From: Rotaria socialis
Lineage: Eukaryota; Rotifera; Eurotatoria; Philodinida; Philodinidae
DNA length: 64,000 nucleotides
Direction of reading: 5' to 3'
NCBI GenBank assembly: GCA_905331475.1
Contig: CAJNYU010002132.1
Location: 62,001-126,000 of the forward strand
In this document: in pieces, positions 1 to 10,823 of the stretch
Position numbering within the stretch: position 1 is the first letter of the stretch
Layout of the letters: each line of letters opens with the position of its first letter
Position numbers and translations under genes: made by a program
Notes under the pieces: model-generated
Database searches by the model: none
The model's input: only the letters and a program-made list of their open reading frames with translations
Told to the model about the DNA's origin: nothing

Positions 1-334
1 CGCATCACGAGTGTTTCGCTGGCATCGCAGCGGCCCTCTCAAAAAATATAGGACTTTCTATATAGGATAGGTCTAAAATAAATAGGATCGCCCTCAGCTA
101 TATAGGAAAAATATAGGATGCAAATTTGTTCTAGAAAAAGATTTAGACACCGAAAAATCACTGCAGCAGCATTGAAGATGATAATGTGTTGTTTTTGCAG
201 ATATATCTAATCAACTAAATAAAAATATTATTGAGTTTTGAAAAGTAATGGAGCAGCAAGATTTTCTTAAAACATAAAAAAAACTAATTTATATTCGATT
301 TATTTTCAACTGTTGGACATATACATGCGATATA

Positions 335-405
335 GGGTGTGGGTGGGTTTCTGAACAAAAATACTCACACATTCACATCAACACCCATCCACACACCCAC
401 ACCCC
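335..405. repeat. Telomere-like GGGTGTGGGTGGG / CCCACACCC hairpin
   Basis: A G-rich tract at 335-347 (GGGTGTGGGTGGG) is followed after about 35 bases by a C-rich tract at 381-405 made of ACACCC and CCCACA units. The two can pair. TGTGGG is, as I recall, the telomeric repeat unit reported for Adineta vaga, so this resembles an interstitial telomere-like sequence in both orientations. A very similar arrangement lies at 37411-37478. Confidence 0.5.
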
Positions 406-616
406 AATGATTTCAATGAGCTTTTCTTTCATGTGTGTTACATAGAGTACATTTTTCACATTACGGCATTCAGAGTCTGTGTTGCTCAATCAGTGCGGAC
501 GAAACTTCGTATATGGTGGCATTAATTTCAACATGAACAGAATCAGTAAAATCAAGTTCAAAATTTTAATTTTACAATAAAAGATGAAATGTAGAACCAG
601 ATAAGAATAGTATTGA

Positions 617-1030
617 TGAGGTTTTGTGGGCAAAATTTTGTGATTGTAGTTTGCGAAAACAAAATAATGCTTTTGCTTGTCCGACCGGGAAATGTTTTTA
701 ACATTTTTTGGTATTCCGCCTTTTAGAATTTCATAGAAAGCTACATCGAATTGCATCGACAGATTTCAAATTTCATCGAAAAATAAGCATCCATTCAGGA
801 GTTATAACGGTTTGAAATTTTGCTAAAATTTTGGCAGTATTTGAAAAAAATTCACAACATTATAACTCCTGAACGCATGCTTATTTTTCGATGAAATTCG
901 ATGTAGCTTACTATGAAGTTCTAAAAGGCGGAATACCAAAAAAGGTTAAAAACATTTCCCGATCGGACAAGCAAAAACATTATTTTGTTTTCACGAACTA
1001 CAATCACAAAATTTCGTCCACAAAACCTCA
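617..1030. repeat. Imperfect inverted repeat (fold-back)
   Basis: The left arm (617-807) is the reverse complement of the right arm (860-1030) at roughly 85-90 percent by eye, with a 52-base loop. The left arm carries about 20 extra bases near 757-776. Each arm, read away from the loop, is open for about 41 codons and encodes nearly the same peptide, starting MQFDVAFYEILKGG (left) and MKFDVAYYEVLKGG (right). No full protein can be assigned. Confidence 0.75.
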
Positions 1031-1340
1031 TTATATAGTTCCAATATGATCCCCCATAAGTTCCATCTAAGTCCCATGTACTGACGCTGATATGTAACAT
1101 ACCCAGAAATCCTGGATAAAACACTGATACAAAGACAATTAATGCAAAAAGTGTACTATATACATTATCTAGATAACGTTTTGAACGCTTATCAAGAATT
1201 TTTGGAATTTTTTGAAAAGAATCTTCAATTTTTTGAAAAAAATAGGAATATAGGAAAAAAACTCAAAATATAGTCTATTATAGGATAAATTTTTAAAATA
1301 TAGGAAATATAGGACTGCTACGAAGTCAGGTGTTTCGTTA

Positions 1341-2132
1341 GCGTGAATCTATTAGTACCTTTTACAAAGAATGTCGAAAACAGAAATGAATTGCAACACT
1401 GTCGCATTGAAATGTTAGTGTTAAGGAGTGCATTCACCTTGCAAGAGTCATCGGGTATTGAAATTTATAGAGAGACAGGTGTGATTTCGGAAAGCAGCGT
1501 ATGAGCAAGAATCTCTTTTGAAAACTATTGAAGACTTGTGAATATCACAAGAATTCCATCGTCGATTCACATTTAGATGGCCCCTCAGTCACATATAATG
1601 AAGAAATTTAAGAGAAGCAATATTATAAAAATATAGAGATAATTTTGTTTGATTCATGTTTTATGCACATACCCAGATCTGTAAGTATGATCAGATGCCG
1701 ACTGAGAATCTGTTAGACTTTTTCCGATACTTTGAGATTGATTTCCTGCTCTGTCGCGCTAAAGCGGCCGTAGATCATTCGAAAAGAGCTGAAAATTCTG
1801 CAGCCGAAATACGATCTCAAACATCCGTCTTGTTCCAGTGAAATCCCAATCTTGTGCGAGTTCAGGAAAATCAATCCGAGAGACTAAAAGGTAAAATCAT
1901 TATAGTACATCTTCAGAAGTAATATTCAAAGCAAAATGCAGATGACTCAGTTTGTACGAATAGAAAAGAAAATACCTTATACGGCTATAGAGATTCAACA
2001 TCTACCTTGATTGGTTAGAAGGATATCCATTCAGCCACATGTCAAAACAAAAAACTAACTGTTGGCAAGAAATGACACAGATGTATATTATTGAAATAAC
2101 ACAATAACAATAAGTGTCCTTATCGATATCGA
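1341..2132. other. Intergenic, upstream of actin
   Basis: No gene recognised. Short open stretches exist (for example 1656-1841) but show no family resemblance or splice structure. The proximal part presumably holds the actin promoter. Confidence 0.5.
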
Positions 2133-3425
2133 ATGCAATTCAATTTCTATGATGAATTATTTGCAATAGTGATTGATAATGGATCTGGTAAAATTAAAGC
2201 TGGTTTTGCTGGTGATGATGAACCTCGAGTTAATTTTCCTACGGTAGTTGGTCGTCGGCGTCAAGAAAAATCTATACATGAAACGTGCCAAGGAAATTCA
2301 TTTATTGGAGATAAAGCAATTAAAAGTAAAGAAATTTTATCTATTCGTTATCCAATTGAACATGGTATTATTACTAATTGGGATGATATGGAAACAATTT
2401 GGTATCATACATTTTATAATGAACTGCATACTGTACCAGAAGAACATCCAATTTTGATTACTGAAGCATCATTCAATCCAATAGGAAACCGAGAAAAGAT
2501 GATACAAATTCTTTTCGAACAATTTCACGCGCCAGGTAATCAAACTTCATGTAGTTTAAATTAGTTGAAAATTTGTTTCATATCATACGTAGCTACGTAC
2601 GTCGCAAATCAAGGTATTCTTGCGTTTTATAGTTTGGGTAGAACATCCGGTGTAATTCTTGAAAGTGGTGATGGAGTTTCACAGACAATGCCAATCAATG
2701 AAGGTAAATTTGATCTTTTTACTTTGTTGTGTTATGAAAAAAGAAATCAATAGGCTGTTCTATACCATGTGCAATAAATCGTCTTGATCTAGCTGGGCGA
2801 GATTTAACGAATTTCATGATTCGACTTTTAGTTGAACGTGGTTATTCGTTTACATCAACAGCACAACATGAAATCGTTCGAGATATGAAAGAAAAGCTCG
2901 GTTATGTTGCAATAGATTTTCAAGATGAATTATCGAAATCATCGCATTCAAAAGATATCGAAAAGAACTATGAATTACCAGATGGTCAAAAAATAAAGAT
3001 TGGTAACGAACGTTTTCAATGCTCAGAAGCTCTTTTCACACCGTCAATAATTGGTCGGCGAGAATCAGGTATAGCTAACATGGTTTATGATACAATTATG
3101 AAATGTGATATTGACTTACGATCAACATTTTATTGCAGTTGTCTTTTATCCGGAGGTAGGCTTACTATATATGTTTATTGATACTTATCTATTGTTTGAA
3201 GGAACAACTATGTTTCCTGGATTTTCGGAGCGAATAAAAAAGGAACTGACAGTACTTGCTCCGTCAAATACAAGAATTCGTATCGGTACTGCACCTATAC
3301 GAGAACTTAGCGTATGGATTGGTGGTTCAATCCTTAGTTCATTATCAACATTTCAAAAAATGTGGATTTCAAAAAAAGAATATGATGAATCGGGACCATC
3401 GATTGTACACCGAAAATGTATTTGA
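2133..3425 (+). CDS. Divergent actin
   Basis: Full-length actin-family protein of 379 residues, normal for conventional actin (375-377). Exons: 2133-2535, 2593-2703, 2754-3155, 3202-3425; the three introns are 46-57 bp and every phase joins cleanly. Seen: the first phosphate loop DNGSGK followed by AGFAGDD, the YPIEHG motif holding the histidine that is methylated in actins, the second phosphate loop [26 protein letters not shown] and the tail ending [15 protein letters not shown]. It departs from ordinary actins at many positions: a long N-terminus [10 protein letters not shown] instead of an acidic Ac-DDE type, LITEAS where actins have LTEAP, and numerous changes in subdomain 4. ATP-binding cytoskeletal filament protein by family; a fast-evolving paralogue, possibly tissue specific (inference). 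It is clearly an actin rather than a known Arp class. Confidence 0.9.
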
Positions 3426-4595
3426 CTGTAAATATTTTGTCTTCTGTGAATATTGTATGAAAAAGTATTTTTAAATTATTAAATTTCTTATTTTCATTCT
3501 TTTTAAATGTTGTTTTTCCATAAATATTATAAAATTCCATTCCACCTGTATTTTTTCTAGCAGCTGACCTTTAAATAATTTCTTTTATTATAAACTCTAA
3601 TTTAACGCATCATATCGGCTTGATTAAGTTTTGAATGAAATATAATCACATGGTGAATTAAATTATACGATGCAAATATAGCTGAAGGAAATACCTGCGT
3701 CAACATCACTCAAAAGATTCTGCCTACATCCTATCTGTAAAATTAGCACTCTCTGCTTAGTTTAGAAAAATCACGGTTAATTTTATTTGAAAAGCAGGCG
3801 TTATTTTGTGTGTGAAACTTCCGCTATGTGTAGACGATCAGAATGTTGTAACGAAGCGATAGAGTCATTTTCTTTATTTAATTCGGTCGAGTCACTCTTT
3901 TTATGCTTTAATAATAACCAAACTATAAACTGAATTCAGATAAATCTTATCTTCGAAAATACAATTGATAGTTTAGTAAGAATGATATTATTCTATCAAC
4001 ATTCAAAATCTTCTAGTGACTTTTAACCGAAATTTAGATAATGTTCTTTCTTGAAAATGGATATACTTCAGATTGTTTTTTTTTATAAATACTATTTAAT
4101 GTCGTCGTCACAATAATAAAGAAAACTGAAGATAAGCTTATGCATACCGCATCAAACGCTGTACCATTGCCAGAGTATATGATAGTAGAAAACTTCAAAT
4201 AATGCACGATTTCGAGTTAATTTTATGAGGTGCTGGATGCTTTGAATAGGAATATTTTTGATCTTCAAATTTTCAGAGTTTGAATCAAATATCTTACTAT
4301 TTCACGAGCATAGTGAGTTCTAAACGAAATTTGTCTTTGTTTGCGTCGTGCAAGAAAGTAAGTCGTTCGAAGCTCGTTTCCGATAATCGCTAATGTTTGT
4401 ATTTCTAACTAACTGCTATTGCTTCTCTCCAGATGTCAGTCTAAGGCACAGTATTCGACAAGAAGCGACAACATTGCTAGAATTGTCCAATAGTCGATTG
4501 CTTGTTTTTTTTTATGAATCCGTACAGTCACGATATACTAAGCAGCAAAAGAATCAAACGATCAAAGTAATTGATAAATAAAAACAAAATACTAC
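3426..4595. other. Intergenic, nothing recognised
   Basis: AT-rich stretch between actin and TAF13. Open stretches here (for example 4393-4581) have no recognisable family match or supporting splice structure. Confidence 0.5.
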
Positions 4596-5185
4596 ATGGC
4601 CAATCAAGCGTCTCATGAAAAACGTGTAATTAGACTTTTCCTAGTAAAGAAACTGCTGAAAAGAGGTTATCATTATAGAATGATGCTCCGTCTACTCGTC
4701 CGTCACCTTCAGGTGGCACAAGTGGTGACAACCATGCACGTAAACGACTATTTTCTAAAGAGCGTAATTACTGTTAATTATGTTTTTATTTTCTCCAAAC
4801 AAAGAAACGCATTTTTCTTCAGTTCGCAATATGATGTACGGTTTCGGTGATGATCCACAACCTTATGCTGAATCGGTTGAATTACTCGAAGACCTTGTTG
4901 TACAATATATAACTGATATGGTAAAAAAAGAATCATCTGTCTTCTTGTTTTTTGGTTTGTAAATCGTTTGATTTCGTTTTTTTCTTTCTTTCTTTCTTTC
5001 CATAGACATTGAAAGCAACTGAAATCGGTAGTAACAAACAAGGCCGTATGGTAGTCAATGATATTCTGTATTTACTTCGACATGATCCTAGAAAATATGC
5101 ACGTGTGAAAGAACTTTTATCTATGAACGAAGAGTTAAAACGAGCACGAAAAGCTTTCGATGAACCATCGAAAGGTCTTGAATAA
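4596..5185 (+). CDS. TAF13: TFIID subunit TAF13
   Basis: TATA-box-binding-protein associated factor 13, a histone-fold subunit of TFIID that pairs with TAF11 and binds TBP in the nucleus. Exons 4596-4625, 4679-4763, 4823-4920 and 5006-5185 give 130 residues (human 124). The N-terminal tail is low complexity; the histone fold follows RKRLFSKELRNMMYGFGDD and runs through YAESVELLEDLVVQYITDM, NDILYLLRHDPRKYARVKELL and the conserved end MNEELKRARKAFDE. The first 10-residue exon is the least certain part: the join AAACGT to AATGATGCT preserves frame, and the codon before the second exon is a stop, so an upstream exon is needed. DNAJC25 begins only 36 bp downstream on the same strand. Confidence 0.93.
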
Positions 5186-5221
5186 TGTGTAATTAATTTA
5201 TGTTCTTTTTTCAGATCGAAT
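5186..5221 (+). promoter_or_regulatory. 36-bp gap with acceptor-like site before DNAJC25
   Basis: The whole space between the TAF13 stop and the DNAJC25 ATG is 36 bp and ends TTCTTTTTTCAG followed by 6 bases and the ATG. This is a strong 3' splice acceptor with no room for a promoter or upstream exon, which fits spliced-leader trans-splicing of a two-gene transcript. Bdelloids are known to use spliced leaders; the application here is inference. Confidence 0.5.
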
Positions 5222-6501
5222 ATGAATCTATATATTTATCTAATATTTTTCTTGAGTCTATTTGTTATCAATGTTGATTCATTAATAAATGGTCTTTATT
5301 GTGGCAGTGAAAATTGTTATGATTTGTTAAATGTAACTCGAACAGCTAGTAGACAAGAGATTGTTAAAGCCTATCGTGCTTTAGCTAGAAAATATCATCC
5401 TGATATGGCAAAAGTTGCTAGCGATAAACAGCTATATACAGAAAAATTTCGAGCATTTGCAAATGCTTACGAAATTTTAAAAGATGAAGAAACACGAACT
5501 GATTACGATCGAATGCTAGATAATCCAGATGAGTAAGTTAATTACTTGGCTGAATATTTTCATCGATCGAATGCGAAATTTTTATTTTCAAGATATTATT
5601 CGCATTATTATCGTTATTATCGACATCGATATGCACCAAAAGTTGACGTTCGAATTGTTTTATTTATTCTCATATCTGTGATTAGTGCAATACAATATTA
5701 CAGGTTTATTTGAAGAAATTTCTCAATTTTACAAATAAAGCCGAATATTTGTTTTCTTCGTCTAGTCAACATAGCAATTATTATACGGCAGTTAACTATC
5801 TGGTAACAGTCCCGAAATATCGTATACAAGCACAAGAAATAGCTCGACAACAAGGACTGCTAGGAAATAATAATGGAGAGTCAGCGAAGAAAAATCGTGG
5901 CCGAAAAGCAATCAGTAAACAAGAAGAAGAAGCGATTTTAAAGCGAATTGTTGAACAAAATCTTGATATTAAAGGTGGCTATAAAAAACCAAGTAAGTTA
6001 GAAATTTTGTCTATAAAAATAAGTAGGATTTTACGTTGTAAGAACTCATTCATTAAGAAAATTCGCATAAAGTGAACTTCTAATATTTGGTTGTTAATTT
6101 GAACGTTCTTAATCCATAGTCTCTAATTTTTATTAGGCATTACACGTGTGCTGTGGTTGCAATTAATACTTTTTCCATACTACATATTTTTATCGTTGAA
6201 ATGGCATGTTCGGTGGTTTTATAAATTTCATATCAATAAACATGAATTAGGTGACGATGAAAAAATCCATTTAATCTGTCGAAATTTAAAAATTAATCGT
6301 GAACAATACGAAGCTTTGCCGGAAAAAGAACAACATCAAATATGGGAAAGAGAAGTTTGGATAAAAGAGAATTTTCTCGAATGGAAAACCGAAAAGGAAG
6401 AAGAACAAAAGATAAAACTTAGTAAATCTGGTCGCTATAAAGCCTACCGTCGTTATATAAAAAGTGGTGGACCCGGACAAATCACATTTGATGGCGATTA
6501 A
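5222..6501 (+). CDS. DNAJC25: DnaJ homolog subfamily C member 25
   Basis: Membrane-anchored J-domain co-chaperone of 337 residues (human about 360). Exons 5222-5532, 5593-5703, 5766-5992 and 6137-6501. Residues 1-20 are a hydrophobic signal/anchor; the J domain covers about 30-103 with HPD at 59-61 (RKYHPDMAK) and the family-specific continuation [28 protein letters not shown]. A hydrophobic segment follows in exon 2, then VPKYRIQAQEIARQQGLL, GGYKKP, a second membrane segment in exon 4, and the conserved C-terminus ending GPGQITFDGD. The J domain stimulates Hsp70 ATPase; DNAJC25 is thought to reside in the endoplasmic reticulum. The gene follows TAF13 by 36 bp. Confidence 0.95.
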
Positions 6502-6729
6502 TTGTTTTGTTTTAGTTTTATAGTCAGATTTGTTTTTTTTTTCTTTAAATAATTCTTTTAATATATAAACAAAAAGAGAAACAGGAAATGTATATATAAT
6601 TTACAGTCGGTAAATAGATGATAAGATATCTAAAGACTACACAGTAAACAAAACAAAATGAAGACGAAAAAGAAGAAGAGAAAACTTCATCGCTCACTGT
6701 ATAACGTCTGATTATCTACAAAAACAAAA

Positions 6730-9700
6730 TTAATTACTACTAATAGTGACCGTTTGTTTAATATCATTGTCAGTTGTTATTGTATTTATATTTCGTTTTA
6801 ACGATGCAATTTGTCGATCAGCACCGTATGCAACAGACATATTGGTTTCTAAATTAAGTGATTTTTTTACTTGACATCGACTAAGTATATCATTTAGACG
6901 CGTGTCTTCACTTGAAATTACATGACTAAAATTAATTAATATTCAGTACAGAATATTCGTTAGGAATAAAGATGCTTACTCTCGTTTTAAATGTTGTCTC
7001 ATTAACATACGAGATTTACAACCAACTGAACAAAAACAGCATACATATGTGTCAAAATCTTGATGATAAACCATATGTGATGTTAATTTATCTTTCCGGA
7101 AAAAGAAACGCCCACAGATATTGCATCCATATCGAACTTGTCGATCATGTATTGATGTTTTATGACGAACCATTGTATGAACACTACTGAATACTTTATT
7201 GCCTAAATAAAAAATTTGTAAAATCAATAAATAGCAAAACAGAAAATAATTTTGTGTCCTTACAAATTGGACATGCTGCTTTCGTGTCAAGTCGAGTAGT
7301 GATTCCCTCGTCCTAATAACAAAATAGTATAGGAATAACAACAGTCAATCGTATTTTTACAGTACCAGTTCATCTTGAAAAGCATCAAATAATGGTGAAA
7401 CAGCAGGCGATTGTTGAGAATCAGAACTCGCCGGTGCCTACATAAATAAATATTTTCATTAGAAAAATTCGATACATTTTCTCGTCTTGTAATTTCTAAA
7501 ATATCCTAATTTGAAATGTGCTGTTTTTTTTAGTATTCTTCAAAAGATTATATGTCATTCAATTTTAGTATGCACGAAAGGTTTACGAAACATGAATATA
7601 AGTAAAAGGATTATCTATATTAATGCTCCCATAGGATAGCTGTGAGCGCAGTTCATATCGATTTAACTCTAAAACATGGAGTGGGGGTTGTTATTAAAGA
7701 AGAAAATGAAATATTTTTATTTGATCTATTACGAAAAAAAATCTCTTCACTATTGTTTCTATCTAATACTTCAGAAAAAAATCAGTAAAGTAACAGGTCA
7801 TCATGTGTCAAAATGAAATATTGCTGATATATGGTTTATCATCGTATAACAACAATGTCTAGGACGAACACAGAAGGGTGTCGCTAGGACCTCTACTGAC
7901 ATAATCTATGACGTTTCCATGGTGATGTCTGTCATAGGTTGCGATGAGCCACTTCTAACAGGTCTGTATATTATATATATATATACGAGGTCGAATTTCT
8001 ACTTCTACTATTTCGTGAAGTAACGAGCGATACAAACAATTTTTAGTGACTCACCGATACAGCATTAATTTCAACATTAATTCTATCAGAATGTACTCGT
8101 TTCACAAGAGTCGATTTCAATGAACATTACTACTGATAGTGACGTGCATCTATAAACTTACAAACGTTGATCCTTATTCAGTGTATTTCTTGTGCGTGAT
8201 AAATTGTCAATCGAGAAAATGTTCGCGTTCTGCTAAATAAACTCGATCATGTGTGAAGATAATGAATTTAAACGAATGCTAATGAAGATTTTTTTGAAAT
8301 GTTGATGTGTGCTATTCATGTCTGCATGATAAGCATCTGACTACAAGGAAAAAATGTTTATTCAATACTTCAGTTTTTATGATATTCGTTATTGCGAAAG
8401 TATCGAGTTAATGCATATGGAAAATATTTCTCTTAAAGTAATATGATACTCCTACAGCTAAGTTTATTTATGTAGAACACTGTGAAAATATTTGACATTA
8501 GAAAAAGATCATATTGTCTGTAGAAGTGATGCTATAGCTGATTTACTGAAAACATTATTAGAACAGTAAGAAAAATATATATTCCATTATTTTACTAGCA
8601 AAAATGAAAACCCAAATAGCAAATTGAAAGTTCACTAGAGTAATATTGAATTCGAGATTTCATTCGTGAAGTTGCCTAAGGTAAGAAGATATTAACGATA
8701 AGTTTTACTGTTACTAAATATGTTTCATCGAAAGATTGTCGCAAAATAGAGGTTATTTATTTTTTCCTCACGGTTCAACTTCAAATATAAGATTATTGTA
8801 CAACACCGAATTCTCCGCCATTACACTACTGAATATCAGTTTAAGGATTGTTTTATCATATTGAATTCAATCGAAATGTTTCGCAAAATAAAAACCGTAA
8901 CATTTTGATGGTATTCAACTGCTTCAGGTTCTAATCAGCTGCTAATGAAGTAGGTAGAAAAAAAGATTAAATATCTTCAACGAAGATTTTTGACACATCA
9001 GATTATCATAATCATCTTTCTAAAAGATTAAACTACAATGACATACATTAGCGGTTGCATCAGGTGTACACATGCCATGATTAGCATGATCTTGGCCTAG
9101 TAGAAGACTATCAAATGTTTCATGGCATTGAGTACATTTGAAATGAGTCGGTCCTGTCGGTGAGCAAGCTCTCGGGTCAGTAAATGCTACAAGCATTGGA
9201 CGTCGATGAATAATTGCTACTGTTTTACCCATCTCTCCATCGTGAATAAGAGCAGGAGATGGTGATAGAGGTTCGTTATTAACTGGTTTCAATGTTATCA
9301 TTTGTGCATGTTCAAGTCTATCATCGTCATGATTATTTGTTGAACTTGTTATAGTACTATTTGCAGCACTCGACAGAGACGGTGTTGTCCATAAATCATG
9401 TGAATAAATGAAATTCGATATTGCAGCTTTGTCCGGTGATAGAACAGCGTCAATGTCTTCTAAACATCTCGATTCATCACTCGATAGCTCAATATCACTT
9501 TCAGTACGATGTAATTCATGATTCATTACTTCTACAAAAAATAACAAAATCTTCTGATTTTCATTTTGAAAAAACAAACAAAATCTAACCTGGACTACTG
9601 CCATAGTTTTTAATATTTGCTGTTGACCAGGATGAAATTAATGATGATGAATTCAATGTTGCTACTGTCATTGAAGGTGTGTCAACAATTAAGCCGCGCT

Positions 9701-10377
9701 GTCGTTTTGACATTGACTCATGTGAATATTGTTGATTTTTCAGATCCGTTTTCACTGAAAGCAGTGGCGTTCCTGGCGGAGAACTGCTTTCGACATTACT
9801 GGTTTCACGTATTGTTATTTCGGTCGAAAATGAACGACCACAAGGACATGTAAAACATTGATCATTACTTATTTTAGCCGATACTGTATTCGAAGCTACA
9901 AAAAAAAATAAAATAAGTTTATTATGTAATAGATAATTATTTTATTGCGAAAATGAATATAGAAAAAAATGAATTGAATTTCAAACAGACAAAAGAAGTT
10001 TTTTTGCTTATCAAAAACCTCTTATGTCTATTCCAACGATATTTATCTTTTATTCTTTGCAAAGACTTTTTCCTGTTTCCTGTATCATTCATTGATATAG
10101 AAGAAACTACATCATATTAAAATCGATCATATTCAAGGTGAACTCTTTATTTGTTTCGCTCGTATATGAAATATTTATATAATTGCGTACATGTCTCCAA
10201 TTAAATCTATACCAGTTGGGCTTTTTTCTCTTTCTTTTACATGCAAAACTTACGTAAAGTTGATTCACGATATTTGGAAAGTACTCCATCAAGCCACCTC
10301 ATAAGTAAGTCAATTTGATGAGTTTTAGTCTGTTCAATAGCTTTACTGACAATTAATCGAATTTCTTCAAAATCCAT
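6730..10377 (-). CDS. C2H2 zinc-finger protein
   Basis: Predicted nuclear zinc-finger protein of 484 residues. Exons on the - strand: 10377-10254, 9895-9590, 9531-9047, 7437-7366, 7312-7264, 7202-6980, 6925-6730; all phases agree. The N-terminus (MDFEEIRLIVSKAIEQ) is helical; the middle is Ser/Asn rich. Classical fingers at the C-terminus: C343-x2-C346-x12-H359-x4-H364, C372-x2-C375-x12-H388-x3-H392 and C400-x2-C403-x12-H416-x4-H421. A further cysteine pair with nearby histidines (FKCTQCHETF) sits near residue 280, and a CxCG motif lies near 55. One intron, 7438-9046, is 1.6 kb, unusually long for this window. No specific orthologue is recognised; DNA binding is inferred from the fingers. The gene is divergent from casein kinase 1 and convergent with DNAJC25 (stops 228 bp apart). 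Confidence 0.8.
7438..9046 (-). other. Long intron of the zinc-finger gene
   Basis: About 1.6 kb of AT-rich sequence between exons 3 and 4 of the zinc-finger gene. I see no nested gene, RNA gene or element, only a short TA run near 7974-7985. Confidence 0.5.
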
Positions 10378-10823
10378 ATTATTCAGGCTAGAATTAGAAA
10401 CATAAAACAAACTAAAATCTTTGATTTACAATTATAACCAATCTAGTCATGATGTTTTTTTCTTCTTCTTCTTCTTCTTCTTCTATTCCTAATAAATAAA
10501 ACAAACATCCAGCGCCACGTATCGTTAAAGTCCATCGAATAGGTGGCGCTTCTTCTTATTGATTGGCTTTTTTTCATTGATATATAAAGAAAGCAACAAC
10601 TGATGTTGTTGCTTGCTTTACGAAGAGAATTGTAAAGACGACAGAGGGCAACTTTGGTGATGGTTCAATGCACCCACGCATCATCTGAATTGTTTATTTT
10701 AGATTTTTTTATTATTTTTTTCATTATATCTCTTTCACAGCCATTGTTTATAAATGATGAACATTTGTCTATAAATATTAAATTATTAGTCGTTAGCTGT
10801 TTTTGTTCTGTAACACATCAACA
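10378..10823. promoter_or_regulatory. Head-to-head promoter region
   Basis: About 446 bp separates the two divergent start codons. It contains a (TTC)n run near 10462-10484, a spaced palindrome AGCGCCAC (10511-10518) and GTGGCGCT (10543-10550), an inverted CCAAT box (GATTGGC near 10560) and a TATA-like ATATATAAAG near 10580. The last two are placed for transcription towards casein kinase 1. Control of both genes from this region is inferred from position. Confidence 0.5.

Larger units (their letters stand above)
1..1340. repeat. Repeat mosaic with TATAGGA clusters
   Basis: No gene is supported here. Both ends of the block carry direct copies of a TATAGGA motif (at least four near 48-115 and at least five near 1228-1312), enclosing a telomere-like hairpin (about 335-405) and an imperfect inverted repeat (617-1030). 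Short similar strings, GTGTTTCGCTGGC near 11 and GTGTTTCGTTAGC near 1330, sit just outside the TATAGGA clusters. This arrangement suggests a composite or degraded mobile element, but no transposase and no convincing target duplication is visible. Confidence 0.5.

Noticed and set aside
9-1342. GTGTTTCGCTGGC / GTGTTTCGTTAGC as a target-site duplication
   Set aside because: The two strings differ at two of 13 positions and do not abut defined element ends, so a duplication is not supported.
1656-1841. 61-codon open frame upstream of actin
   Set aside because: Short, no recognisable motif, and cannot be joined in phase to the actin exons.
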